Assembly: GCA_963710315.1 (NCBI GenBank)
Contig: CAVPZW010000009.1
Span: 124,001 to 188,000 of the forward strand
Direction of reading: 5' to 3'
Source of the DNA: Palsa-360 sp963710315
GTDB taxonomy: Bacteria > Acidobacteriota > Terriglobia > Acidiferrales > UBA7541
Length of the DNA stretch: 64,000 bases
Below the pieces are notes generated by a model, which saw only the letters and a program-made list of their open reading frames with translations, did no database searches and was not told the origin of the DNA. The position numbers and the translations under genes are program-made. How positions within the stretch are numbered: position 1 is the stretch's first letter; every line of letters starts with the position of its first letter. Below, piece by piece: positions 26,495-35,617 of this stretch.

Positions 26495-28339
26495 CTACTT
26501 GCGGCCCCGCAGAAGTGCGTTGAACCTGGAAAAAAGGTTTCCCGATTTTTCCGGCTTGTCCGGGGTAACTGCCTCCCCTGTATCGTTCACTTTTCTGATT
26601 GCGCCTGGAGGCAAGGGGATTCGGACCAGCTGACCAGCCTCCAGGTGATCAGGGTCTTTCAGGCCGGGATTGAGGTTGAGGATTTGGCTGGCCATTTCGC
26701 TATCAAAATGCCCTGCGTACCGGATGCTTAGGTCTTTTAGCGATTGCTGAGGACCGGCGACCACGGTCAACACCTCTCCATTCCCTGTTTCCAGGGGTGC
26801 GGCATCGTAGCTTGGCGGCGCGCCTTGGGATTGATCGGCAGGCACTAACGCGCCTACAGGGCTGGAAGAATTATTATTAAATGTGGCCGGAGCGATGCCC
26901 TTCCTGGATTGCGAACGGCCCAGGATGGCAAGCGCCAATGTTCCTGACAACAAAACCACTGTCAAGATAGCCGCGCGCAGCGGCCACTTCGGCGAACTGG
27001 TTTTCTTCTTCGCTCCATAGGAAAGGAAGGTATTCGCTGGATGAGCTGTCTTAGCTGGGGCGGCCAAGGCAATCGGGGCGGCTAGCGGCGCGAGAAGAGG
27101 GACGAATGGAGGAACGGATGACACTGGAGCGGATGATTCAGGGACAGATGGTTCAAGAACGGATAATTCGGGACCGGATTGAGGAACGGTTTGAGGTTCC
27201 GGAACCACGGCTGGCGTTGCAGGCGCAACTGGTGCTGGTGCGGCCACGGGATCGGCAACCCTCATCGGTGCCGGCTCGGAAATGAGCGACTCCATATCGA
27301 GGCTCGCCGCGGCCTCTTGCACAATCTCGGGCGTCACTCTGGCAAGGCCGCGCTTGGAAGCAAGCAGCAGCGAGTTGTAACAAAGATTGTTGATATTTCT
27401 GGGAATGCCGTCGCTGTGCCGTGCGATCGAATCGATCGAAGCCCGATCGAAAATAGCTTCGCCGGAATGGCCCGCCACTTTCAATCTGTGCTCGATGTAC
27501 AGGCCCGTTTCCTCGGGTGTGAACGGTTCCAGGTGGCTGAGAACGGCGATGCGCTGGCGGAGCTGCGTCAGCTTGGGTTGCGCTAGTTTTGCGGCAAGCC
27601 TCGGCTGTCCGGCCAAAACAATTTGCAGCAGCTTGGCATTGTGAGTTTCGAAATTGGAAAGCATGCGCACGGTTTCCAGCACGGAGTCATCGAGATTTTG
27701 CGCTTCGTCCACCACCAGCACAAAGCGTCTCCCGGCAAGCAGCTCCCCAAACAAGATCTCGTTCAATTTGCCGTGCATGGCCACCAGCCCCATGCCCTTG
27801 GCGTCAACGCCCAGTTCCAGAAGAATGTACTCGATAAATTCGCGGGGGTTGCACAGCGTCTGGGACACAAGCGCGGTTCGCGCGCTGTCCCGCAATTCCT
27901 CGAGCAGCCGGTACAGGAGAGTGGTCTTGCCCATTCCAGGCTGTGCGATCAGCGCAAAAAAGCCGCGATTGTCGGCAATCCCTTGCGAGAGCGAAGCCAG
28001 CGCTTCGCTGTGCGTCCGGCCGGAATAGAGGTATGCGGGATCCGGAGTCATCCCGAATGGCTGTTCCCGCAAACCGAAGAAATCGAGAAACATGAATGTA
28101 GGCCCGCGTTGCGGCTTCCAGTTTGAAGATGGAGTGTCGGCGGGTTTCTCCGGGACACTCGATGATTGCATCAATTCTTTTTCGGCCGCAAGCCAGTCCG
28201 CCAATGGATCGCCATTTTGCGAGCCTCTCTGCATAAAGATCTGGCGTGCACGCTGCTCGATCTGTTCCCTGGTTGGCAAGTTCTGGTTCATGCCGGACAT
28301 GGCTGGCGGGATTCCCCGAAATCCCGATTCCCTTTCCAT
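26495..28339 (-). CDS. DUF2934-ExeA-type AAA ATPase-LysM membrane protein
   Basis: 614 residues with an unusual order of domains. A DUF2934-like helix (IEQRARQIFMQRG...DWLAAEKEL, about 27-56) comes first. An ExeA/secretion-type AAA domain follows with Walker A AQPGMGKTT (about 132-140) and Walker B FVLVVDEAQN (about 206-215). Next come a Pro/Val/Ser-rich linker (about 355-420), one membrane helix (about 450-472) and a LysM-like peptidoglycan-binding domain (VLTVVAGPQQSLKDLS...VRIPLP). ATPases of this type serve type II secretion or exopolysaccharide export, so coupling of cytoplasmic ATP use to the cell wall is the likely job. The start may instead be one of the Met codons at 28300 or 28291. 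Confidence 0.85.
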   Translation of the reverse strand: MERESGFRGIPPAMSGMNQNLPTREQIEQRARQIFMQRGSQNGDPLADWLAAEKELMQSSSVPEKPADTPSSNWKPQRGPTFMFLDFFGLREQPFGMTPDPAYLYSGRTHSEALASLSQGIADNRGFFALIAQPGMGKTTLLYRLLEELRDSARTALVSQTLCNPREFIEYILLELGVDAKGMGLVAMHGKLNEILFGELLAGRRFVLVVDEAQNLDDSVLETVRMLSNFETHNAKLLQIVLAGQPRLAAKLAQPKLTQLRQRIAVLSHLEPFTPEETGLYIEHRLKVAGHSGEAIFDRASIDSIARHSDGIPRNINNLCYNSLLLASKRGLARVTPEIVQEAAASLDMESLISEPAPMRVADPVAAPAPVAPATPAVVPEPQTVPQSGPELSVLEPSVPESSAPVSSVPPFVPLLAPLAAPIALAAPAKTAHPANTFLSYGAKKKTSSPKWPLRAAILTVVLLSGTLALAILGRSQSRKGIAPATFNNNSSSPVGALVPADQSQGAPPSYDAAPLETGNGEVLTVVAGPQQSLKDLSIRYAGHFDSEMASQILNLNPGLKDPDHLEAGQLVRIPLPPGAIRKVNDTGEAVTPDKPEKSGNLFSRFNALLRGRK

Positions 28340-28612
28340 TCAGCCCGGCGCATCTGGCGGGCTGCAACAGAGCCGGAGTCCCATCGTTCGCTTAAGCCAA
28401 TTGCCACCTTGAACGGCCCGTCATCGCCAAACGAAAGCGGCGGATCGGTCCGTGTTTCCCTGCGCCACTCAATATTCACGCCATTCAGCCCCGCGCGTCA
28501 AGCTACGCGACCTCATCTGGGCATGGCCCGCCATCAGCGTCGTTTGTGGCTTCTTTCCTTGATCCGCCCGTGCAACCTGTGCAATCATTCGCCGCAACAT
28601 GGGAGGCTTTCA

Positions 28613-29848
28613 GTGCACATAACGAATCGATGGTTCGGTTTGCGCCAATTTGCAACTTTGCTGGCGATCGTGTTCCTGGCCGCAATTTCCGCGGCTGCCC
28701 AAATGGCGCCAACGCGCACATGGGAAGAACTGAAGCAAGAGACGCAAAGGCGCGTCAACAAGAACCTGGGACCGGTGGGCGGCCTCAAGTCCGAGGATGC
28801 GCGCGAAGCGCTCTCCAACATTCACAGTCTGGACCGCGACGAATGGGCGGCGGCCTGGAGCGCCATCGGCGAGCGATACGAAAAGCGCGCCAAGAGCGAA
28901 GAGGCGGCCAAGAATAACGACGCGGCGCGCGACGACTACTTTTGGGCCTTCCGCTATTACACTGCTGCCCGCTGGCCCGTGCCCAATTCTCCCGGCAAGC
29001 AAAAGGCCTACCAAAATGCCCTGGCCGCATTCCGCAATTACGGAAAATATCTAGATCCCCCCATCGAGCAAATCCACATTCCTTTCGAGGGCAAGGATAT
29101 TCCTGGCTATATCCGCCTGCCAAAAGTCTCAGGTCCCGCGCCCATTATTTTCATGATCAACGGCACCGACTCGCGCAAGGAAGACGAGATTCAAGGGCGC
29201 GATTCCCTGTTCCGCAGCGGAATCGGCGTGATTACCGTGGACATGCCCGGCACGGGCGAATCGCCCATCAAGGCGGACGCCGGGTCCGAGCGCATGCTTT
29301 CGCGCGTGCTGGACTACCTGGCTACTCGGCCTGATGTGGATAGCAAGCGCGTTGTTGCCTGGGGCGTCAGTTACGGCGGCCACTGGGCGGCGATCCTTGC
29401 CTATACGGAGCGGGCACGCCTGCGCGGCGCCGTCGTGCAGGGCGGACCTGTGCATGACTACTACTCTCCCGAATGGCAGAAAAAATCCCTGGGCACGCCC
29501 GAGTACTTGTTCGACCTGTTCGCGGCGCGCGCTGCGATTTACGGCGTGACCACGCTGGACGAATTTTATGCATTCAACCCGCGCCTGTCCCTGAAGACGC
29601 AGGGTCTCCTTGGAAAACCCTCTGCTCCCATGCTTGTTTTGAATGGCGAAAAAGACAGCCAGGTGCCCATCTCCGATCTTTACATGCTGATGCAATCGGG
29701 CGGCTCGGCAAAATGGTCCTGGGTCAATCCCGACGGCGGGCATACCGGACGCTCGGATGAGTGGCCGGGAGGAAGAATCAGCGAAGAGGTTGTAACTCCC
29801 TGGATCAAGGCTCGGCTGGAGCAAGCGCCCGCAAAGAACAAAATGTAA
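28613..29848 (+). CDS. Exported alpha/beta hydrolase (FrsA/DHPON-hydrolase-like)
   Basis: 411 residues from GTG 28613, which has GGGAGG 6 bases upstream. A signal peptide (about 1-28, to ISAAAQ) is followed by a helical N-terminal domain (about 30-150) and a hydrolase fold. The nucleophile elbow is GVSYGG with Ser 253. The acid is probably the Asp in LNGEKDSQVP and the base the His in DGGHTGRS. The N-terminal helical cap plus C-terminal fold matches the esterase FrsA/2,6-dihydroxypseudooxynicotine hydrolase group, which cleaves C-C or ester bonds. The next gene lies 91 bases downstream on the same strand. Confidence 0.87.
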   Translation: MHITNRWFGLRQFATLLAIVFLAAISAAAQMAPTRTWEELKQETQRRVNKNLGPVGGLKSEDAREALSNIHSLDRDEWAAAWSAIGERYEKRAKSEEAAKNNDAARDDYFWAFRYYTAARWPVPNSPGKQKAYQNALAAFRNYGKYLDPPIEQIHIPFEGKDIPGYIRLPKVSGPAPIIFMINGTDSRKEDEIQGRDSLFRSGIGVITVDMPGTGESPIKADAGSERMLSRVLDYLATRPDVDSKRVVAWGVSYGGHWAAILAYTERARLRGAVVQGGPVHDYYSPEWQKKSLGTPEYLFDLFAARAAIYGVTTLDEFYAFNPRLSLKTQGLLGKPSAPMLVLNGEKDSQVPISDLYMLMQSGGSAKWSWVNPDGGHTGRSDEWPGGRISEEVVTPWIKARLEQAPAKNKM

Positions 29849-29939
29849 CTCCCGCGCCGAGTATCGCGTCTGAGGGATTACCAGGAAATATGCACCGGGC
29901 CAGGCACAAATTCTAAATCTGATTGTGGCGAGGAAATTT

Positions 29940-30977
29940 ATGCGAAAAACAAATTGGGCTGTTCTGCTGGTAGTTTGCGCTGCCGGCTTTGCGACACTGG
30001 CGGCTGCACCGGCCCCTCAGGGCTCGGGCTATCACTTGCTGAAGAAGGTGATGCCGGGCGGCGAAGGCGCATGGGATTATCTCTCCGCCGATCCCGTTTC
30101 GCATCGCCTCTACATTTCGCGCGGCACGCACATTCAAGTGCTGGATGCCGATGGCACACTCGTCGGCGATATCCCCAATCTGCAAGGGACTCACGGCGCG
30201 CAAATCGTGCCTGAAATCGGACGCGGATTTTCCAGCAACGGCCGCTCCAATTCGGTAACCATTTTCGATTTGAAAACACTTGCGGTCATTAACGAAGTAA
30301 AGCTGCCCGATGCGCAGGCCCCGGATGGTTTCATGTACGATCCCGCCACCAAGAGCGTGTTCGTGTTCAACGCGCGCAGCAAGGATGCCACTGCCGTAAA
30401 CGCCATGACGGGAGAAGTGCTGGGGACGGTGCCGCTGGGAGGCAAGCCCGAAGCCGCCAACGCCGATGGCGCGGGCCACGTGTGGGTAAACATCGAGGAC
30501 AAGGCGCAACTCGTGGAATTCGATTCGAAAACATTCAAGGTTCTCAACACCTGGCCTCTGGCAACGTGCGAGGAGCCAACAGGAATGGCCATCGACACAG
30601 CGCACAAGAGGCTGTTCATTGGCTGCCACAGCAAGGTCCTGCTGGTGGCGGATTACGCAGGCAAAGTTGTGGCCAGCGTGCCCATCGGGCAGGGCGTGGA
30701 TGCCGCAACCTTCGATCCCGCGACTGGGTTTGTATTTGCCTCTTGCGGCGACGGCACGATCACCGTGGCGCACGAAGATTCGCCGGATAAATACACCGTG
30801 GTGGACACGGTTGCAACGCAGCGGGGCGCACGCACTATGGGCCTGGACACGGGCAACCATCACATCTTCACGGTCACGTCCGATTTTGGTCCGGCTCCGG
30901 CTGCCACGCCCGAGAATCCGAATCCACGGCCGGTGCAGGTTCCCGGCACATTCACAGTGTTGATCTACGGCAGGTAG
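29940..30977 (+). CDS. Exported YncE-like beta-propeller protein
   Basis: 345 residues. A signal peptide (MRKTNWAVLLVVCAAG..., about 1-25) is followed by repeated blades with Asp-Pro-x-x-x-x-x-Tyr/Phe-Val turns (DPVSHRLYISRG, DPATKSVFVFNA, DTAHKRLFIGC, DPATGFVFASC). This is the seven-bladed YVTN/YncE layout. ATG 29940 has GAGG 6 bases upstream. No catalytic motif is visible, and such proteins usually bind ligands or cell-wall components. It ends 4 bases before a family 1 palindrome. Confidence 0.82.
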   Translation: MRKTNWAVLLVVCAAGFATLAAAPAPQGSGYHLLKKVMPGGEGAWDYLSADPVSHRLYISRGTHIQVLDADGTLVGDIPNLQGTHGAQIVPEIGRGFSSNGRSNSVTIFDLKTLAVINEVKLPDAQAPDGFMYDPATKSVFVFNARSKDATAVNAMTGEVLGTVPLGGKPEAANADGAGHVWVNIEDKAQLVEFDSKTFKVLNTWPLATCEEPTGMAIDTAHKRLFIGCHSKVLLVADYAGKVVASVPIGQGVDAATFDPATGFVFASCGDGTITVAHEDSPDKYTVVDTVATQRGARTMGLDTGNHHIFTVTSDFGPAPAATPENPNPRPVQVPGTFTVLIYGR

Positions 30978-30981
30978 CCTT

Positions 30982-31057
30982 ACGTAGCGCGGGCTTCAGC
31001 CTGCGGGGGTTTGTCCTTGCAAGTATGAAACCCCGCAGGCTGAAGCCCGCGCTACGT
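30982..31057. repeat. Family 1 palindrome
   Basis: Perfect inverted repeat with 27-base arms (30982-31008, 31031-31057). Core GCGGGCTTCAGCCTGCGG and spacer TTTGTCCTTGCAAG, the longest arms of a standard copy in the window. It sits between the propeller gene and the DinB gene. Confidence 0.93.
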
Positions 31058-31108
31058 AAACCCTCATCTCATTTCTAATGTCCGATCTGAAAAAGGCGGG
31101 ATAATACA

Positions 31109-31636
31109 GTGGCGGCCAATCAGCCTGAGCCATGGCTTCGAGACGATCTGCGGGACGTGCCGGCCGTGCAACGCGCCGTGTTGCACGCGCTCGCGCTTGC
31201 CGTTGAAGACATCGATAAGTGGTGCGGCGACCTGACGGAAGAGCAGCTCAATGCGCGCCCGGCTGGCGCCGCGCCCGTGGCGTTTCATCTGCGGCACATC
31301 GCGCGCAGCCTGGATCGACTGCTCACGTACGCGGAAGGCCATTCACTGAGCGACGAGCAGCTCAGCGCGCTGAGGGCCGAGCTCGCTCCCGATGCCAAGC
31401 GCGAATCGGTGTTGGCCGAACTTTCAGCGGCCTTCACGAAAAGCGCTGCTCGCGTGCGAGCCATGGACGCCTCGCGCCTCGAAGAACCCCGCACGGTCGG
31501 CAAGCAGCAACTTCCCGCCACCTTGGGCGGGCTGCTCGTCCACGTTGCGGACCACACGCAGCGCCACGTCGGCCAAGCCATCACCACCGCCAAGATCGTT
31601 CGCGGAACGCCTTCGCCTTCGGCGACTCTCCGATAG
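31109..31636 (+). CDS. DinB superfamily protein
   Basis: 175 residues, GTG start with GGCGGGA upstream. Four-helix DinB/YfiT-like fold with the metal-binding histidines in place: VAFHLRHIARSLDR (first) and the pair in HVADHTQRH (last). Members are metal-dependent thiol transferases or of unknown substrate. There is no signal peptide, so it is cytoplasmic. It stands alone, with a palindrome before it and a convergent gene after it. Confidence 0.83.
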   Translation: MAANQPEPWLRDDLRDVPAVQRAVLHALALAVEDIDKWCGDLTEEQLNARPAGAAPVAFHLRHIARSLDRLLTYAEGHSLSDEQLSALRAELAPDAKRESVLAELSAAFTKSAARVRAMDASRLEEPRTVGKQQLPATLGGLLVHVADHTQRHVGQAITTAKIVRGTPSPSATLR

Positions 31637-31759
31637 ACGCAAATGGCAGTAGACCGGCCAGCGTGGACTGCTTGTTCAAGACTTGCCGCGGGTCGCTCAT
31701 GCAACTCGCGAACTGGAATCAGACCGCCATCGAAAGAGTCTGAAGCTGAAAATGCCGGT

Positions 31760-32296
31760 TCATTTTGCGGAATCGGCGGAGGAGCCATTCGCTGGGCCCG
31801 GCCGAGTTGCGGGATACTCCGATTCATGAAACGTGCCGATAAACCAATGACCGTTTTTCTTGACCATCAGAACAACCATGAGCCCCTTGCGAGGCGGAAC
31901 CATCGAACCGTCCGCGGCTTTCGTTCCGGTGATGACGGTGTCGGCGTCCACGGCCGCCAGATCAGGGCTGAAATAGCGGATACTTCTTACCGTGTCCGTG
32001 CGAACGGAGTCTTTCAGGTTGCCGCTGAAAAGGCCGCTGAACCACTTTTCAATATCCTTGCGGCCATTGCTGTGAATGCCGCGCATGTTGGTGAAGTCCG
32101 CGTCGTCCGCAAACGTCATGGCCACGGCATGGGCGTCGTGACGCGTGAAATTTTCCGAGAAATCCGCGCAGGTCTGTTTGATGGCGGCGGAATCCGCATC
32201 GGAGCCCGCAGGCTGGCTTTGAGCGCGCGCCACGCAAGGCAGCGTTAGAAGGAGCAAAGCAAGAACGGGAGCCGCGACGATCCTAGAGAAATTCAT
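31760..32296 (-). CDS. Exported SnoaL/DUF4440-like protein
   Basis: 178 residues from ATG 32296, with GGAGG 5 bases upstream. A signal peptide (about 1-25, to ARAQ) is followed by an NTF2-like fold: a helix with ADFSENFTRHDAHAVAMTFADDADFTN, then a GRKDIEKWF helix and a curved sheet (RYFSPDLAAVDADTVITG, GHWFIGTFHES). This is the SgcJ/EcaC-type or DUF4440 family, in which individual functions vary. Convergent with the DinB gene. Confidence 0.8.
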   Translation of the reverse strand: MNFSRIVAAPVLALLLLTLPCVARAQSQPAGSDADSAAIKQTCADFSENFTRHDAHAVAMTFADDADFTNMRGIHSNGRKDIEKWFSGLFSGNLKDSVRTDTVRSIRYFSPDLAAVDADTVITGTKAADGSMVPPRKGLMVVLMVKKNGHWFIGTFHESEYPATRPGPANGSSADSAK

Positions 32297-32516
32297 TGTA
32301 TCCTCCGCGCCGAAATTAGTGCAGGCGAACGATTGGTGGATTTGCGGCGCAATCATACGCCAAATCGCCGCTTTGCCGGGAAATTTTGTCGTTTGCTAAT
32401 TGACGCAGCGGCAGCGATGGCTGCGAAAAATTATTGACAAAACACTTAAACTGAAACAAGCTCTGCACCGGAAAGATTGACCCCACCAGCAATCGATTCG
32501 CAGCAGGAGGCACAGG

Positions 32517-34133
32517 ATGAGCGGAATCACACGGCGTGGATTCGTGAAGGGCGCGGCGCTTGCCCCCTTGGCGCTTTCGCCACTGACGACCATGGCGCAG
32601 CAGCCGGCAGCGGCACCGTCCGATCGTTTCGATATTGTGGTGGCGGGCGCGGGACACAACAGCCTGGTCACGGCGGCATATCTTTCCAAAGCAGGATTCC
32701 GCTGCGTTGTGCTCGAGGGCAGGCCCACTGTGGGCGGCGGAGTGAAATCGGCGCAATTCACCTTGCGCGGATTTATTCATGACACCTGTTCATCCGCTCA
32801 CGGCGGAATTAACGAAAATCCCATGCTGCGCGACAAGGAAATCGACCTGGCCCCGTATGGATTGGAATACATTTTTCCGGACCCGGTCTTCCACATGCCT
32901 TTTCTGGACGGCGCGTACATCACGCAATGGCGCGACCCGGAACGCACGCGCGAAACATTCGCAAGGATCAACAAAAAAGACGGCGACGCCTACATGCGCA
33001 TGTTCAAGGAGTCGGAGCATATCGATCCGACCGCAAAATTCTGGCAGCGCCGGCTGGCCATGTCGTATTGGGACGTCATCCGCATGAATTTCGAGGATGA
33101 ACATTCCCGCTGCTTTATGCTGGCAAGTCCCTGGTCTCAGCAGCCCCCGCAGTTCCCGATGACCGGGCGCGTCGCTTACGGCACATTCAACCAGCAGCGA
33201 AACAGCCGCCCGCTTCCCAAGGGAGGTTCGGGGAAATTGGCGGAGGCCCTCGCGAAATATATCGAAGCGCACAACGGAGTGATCCTCACCAACAAGCCGG
33301 TAGCCAAGCTCATCATTGAGAATGGAAAATGCACCGGCGTCGAGTGCATGGACGGAAGCGCGTTTCGCGCCGACAAAGCGGTGCTCTCCACCATTCACAT
33401 CAAGCACCTGGTGGACATGGCGCCAAAGGAAGCGTGGGGCAAGGACTTCGTCGACGGCGTCGAGACGTGGCAGCCGGAATTCCAGATGATGAGCACCAAT
33501 TATGCGACCTCCACGCCGCTCACTTATCCGACCGCTGACGGCCCGCTTTCGCCGGTGCACTCCGAATTGCTGATTAGCTCGGATCGAGCGTTGCGATTCG
33601 CATACGACTATGCGGTTGGAGCCGTTAATCTGGAAAATCCGCCGGTCCATCTCATTCAAACTTCCGTCGCTGACCCAACCCGCGCGCCGGCCGGCATGCA
33701 CACCATCAAGGTCGTCGGATATCATCCCTACGATTTGAAGGAAGGCCCGCACCACTGGGACAACATCAAGGAAGAAGTTGCCGATGCCACGCTGAAATAT
33801 ATTCAGAAGCATTCGCCGAATCTGACCGATGACAAGATCCTCGAGCGCATCGTGCACAGCCCGCTCGATCTGGAGCGCATGAACCCGCATAACTGGCACG
33901 GCAGCTGCCACGCCGGAGGCTCGGGCCCCGCGCAAACGGGAGCCATGCGCCCCATGCCCGGCTGGGCGAATTATCGGATGCCGATTCCGGGGCTGTATCA
34001 AACTGGCGGGACCACCGCTCCAGGAGGCTCGGTCTCCGGACAGCCCGGGCGCAACGCCGCCATGGTTATGCTCAAGGATCTGGGCACCAGCCTTGAGGAA
34101 GTTGTGGGCAAGAAGGAAAAGAAGACGTCGTAA
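32517..34133 (+). CDS. Tat-exported phytoene-desaturase-like FAD oxidoreductase
   Basis: 538 residues. A clear Tat signal, TRRGFVKGAALAPLALS (about 5-21), is preceded by AGGAGG. FAD-binding DIVVAGAGHNSLVTAAYL (about 40-57) and a C-terminal GLYQTGGTTAPGGSVSG motif place it with the CrtI-like NAD(P)/FAD amine-oxidase fold enzymes. It has the usual length for that group. An export signal on this family is notable, since carotenoid desaturases are cytoplasmic. It probably oxidises a small molecule in the periplasm and could pass electrons to the pentahaem cytochrome encoded 67 bases downstream. Confidence 0.87.
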   Translation: MSGITRRGFVKGAALAPLALSPLTTMAQQPAAAPSDRFDIVVAGAGHNSLVTAAYLSKAGFRCVVLEGRPTVGGGVKSAQFTLRGFIHDTCSSAHGGINENPMLRDKEIDLAPYGLEYIFPDPVFHMPFLDGAYITQWRDPERTRETFARINKKDGDAYMRMFKESEHIDPTAKFWQRRLAMSYWDVIRMNFEDEHSRCFMLASPWSQQPPQFPMTGRVAYGTFNQQRNSRPLPKGGSGKLAEALAKYIEAHNGVILTNKPVAKLIIENGKCTGVECMDGSAFRADKAVLSTIHIKHLVDMAPKEAWGKDFVDGVETWQPEFQMMSTNYATSTPLTYPTADGPLSPVHSELLISSDRALRFAYDYAVGAVNLENPPVHLIQTSVADPTRAPAGMHTIKVVGYHPYDLKEGPHHWDNIKEEVADATLKYIQKHSPNLTDDKILERIVHSPLDLERMNPHNWHGSCHAGGSGPAQTGAMRPMPGWANYRMPIPGLYQTGGTTAPGGSVSGQPGRNAAMVMLKDLGTSLEEVVGKKEKKTS

Positions 34134-34200
34134 GAATTCGCGGTTAGCAGTCCAAATTTATTTTTTGCAATTCTTGCCAGGCTACCGAGGAGGTGGGCAT

Positions 34201-34791
34201 TTGAAAGGGACCCAGAAAGTATTGGCCGTTGCTCTGAATGCCGCTTTATTCGCTGTGCCGTTTTTCTTTGTGCAGAGCGCCAGTGCCCAAAAACAGGCCG
34301 CAGCCGCGGCTCCTGCTGAAGCGGTGCCACAAGTGGTTCCAGACAATCCAATGGAGCACGCGCCGCCGGACCAGCCGCTTCCCTACAGTCACAAAACGCA
34401 CCTAGCTCTTGGATTGCCATGCACTACCTGCCACACCAATCCGGCTCCCGGAAATCTGATGACCTTTCCGGCCACGACCACTTGCATGGGTTGCCATCTT
34501 ACGGTGGCCACCAAGAAGCCGGCGATCATCAAGCTCACGGAATATTCAAAATCCCGCCAGCCCATTCCCTGGGTGCGCGTTTACAAAGTGCTTCCCGGCG
34601 TGAATTGGACCCACCGCAAGCATCTGGAGGCGGGCATGAAGTGCCAGATGTGCCACGGGCAGGTTCAGGACATGGAACGAATGTCCGAGGCCACCAGCGT
34701 TACAACCATGGGCGTCTGCCTCAAGTGCCATCAGGACCACGGCGCGCCGACGGTCTGCCAAACCTGCCATTCGTGGCCGCCAGCCAACTGA
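34201..34791 (+). CDS. Exported pentahaem cytochrome c (c7/c3-like)
   Basis: 196 residues from a TTG start at 34201 with a strong GAGGAGGT upstream. Signal peptide ends near SASAQ (about 30). Five CxxCH motifs: CTTCH (74-78), CMGCH (95-99), CQMCH (148-152), CLKCH (173-177) and CQTCH (186-190). Extra His residues in YSHKTH and WTHRKH precede the first and third haems, as in class III/c7 proteins with bis-His ligands. Together with the preceding FAD oxidoreductase and following AhpD-like gene it forms a short periplasmic redox operon. Confidence 0.88.
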   Translation: MKGTQKVLAVALNAALFAVPFFFVQSASAQKQAAAAAPAEAVPQVVPDNPMEHAPPDQPLPYSHKTHLALGLPCTTCHTNPAPGNLMTFPATTTCMGCHLTVATKKPAIIKLTEYSKSRQPIPWVRVYKVLPGVNWTHRKHLEAGMKCQMCHGQVQDMERMSEATSVTTMGVCLKCHQDHGAPTVCQTCHSWPPAN

Positions 34792-34823
34792 GGACGCCAC
34801 AAGAAAGCGGCCGGGAGAAGCGC

Positions 34824-35507
34824 ATGAAATTATTTCAATATTCGATTGCGCTTCTCCTGTTCATTGGCATTGGCGCAACTGCCGATCGGGCTCCGCGCTC
34901 CCAAACCAAGCAGACGACTGCGGACTCCGCAACATTTCCGAAAGATATCTATGCGGATACCGGCAATCGCCTTCCTGCCATCAAGCGCGAAGACCTGGAT
35001 GACGCGGGAAAAAAACTATTCGATGCCAAAGGGCCGTCCGATACTTATGGCCCGGGATCGATTCGTCTTTACAGTTTGCCGGTAGCGGAATACGCGGAAA
35101 CCAGCAACGATTTTTTGCGCCACAAGGCTGGGATCGATCCGCGAATCGTGGAGCTTGTAATTCTGGTGACCGCGCGCGAAGCCGATTGCGCCTACGTGTG
35201 GAACGCGCACGAGCCGCAAGGTTTGAAGGCAGGCTTGCCCAAGGAAACAATCGATATCATTAGAAATCGCAAGCCGATTGTTAGCGTCGCGGAAAAAGAC
35301 GCGGCGATCATTCAGCTGGGCCGCGAAGTGCTCGGCAAGCATCGCGTAAGTTCCGCCACGGCCGCCCGCGCCCTGAGCTTGTTCGGCAAACAGGGGCTCG
35401 TCAATATTGTTTCCCTGATGGGCGATTATGCTTCCACGGAAATCCTGCTGAATGCCTTCGATCAGCACGTACGCCCCAGTGAAAAACCCTTGCTGCCGAT
35501 TCCGTAA
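34824..35507 (+). CDS. Exported carboxymuconolactone decarboxylase/AhpD-like protein
   Basis: 227 residues, ATG with GGGAG upstream, signal peptide about 1-20. The helical core carries the family's Glu-x-x-Cys...His site (Glu 119, Cys 122, His 129 in READCAYVWNAHEP), but there is only one Cys where AhpD has CxxC. The single-Cys form fits the decarboxylase-like branch better than peroxidase reductants. It follows the pentahaem cytochrome by 32 bases. Substrate unknown. Confidence 0.82.
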   Translation: MKLFQYSIALLLFIGIGATADRAPRSQTKQTTADSATFPKDIYADTGNRLPAIKREDLDDAGKKLFDAKGPSDTYGPGSIRLYSLPVAEYAETSNDFLRHKAGIDPRIVELVILVTAREADCAYVWNAHEPQGLKAGLPKETIDIIRNRKPIVSVAEKDAAIIQLGREVLGKHRVSSATAARALSLFGKQGLVNIVSLMGDYASTEILLNAFDQHVRPSEKPLLPIP

Positions 35508-35529
35508 AATTGAACCAGATCGGGATCGA

Positions 35530-35601
35530 GTAGCGCGGGCTTCAGCCTGCGGATTTTGGTCCTTGCAAGAATTAAAATCCGCAGGCTGAAGCCCGCGCTA
35601 C
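35530..35601. repeat. Family 1 palindrome
   Basis: Inverted repeat with 28-base arms (35530-35557, 35574-35601), standard core, spacer GGTCCTTGCAAGAATT. It lies between convergent genes. Confidence 0.92.
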
Positions 35602-35617
35602 GAAACCCCCGGAAAAA

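Noticed and set aside
32790..34001. Open frame of 403 codons on the minus strand
   Set aside because: Antisense shadow of the Tat-exported FAD oxidoreductase; no recognisable motif.
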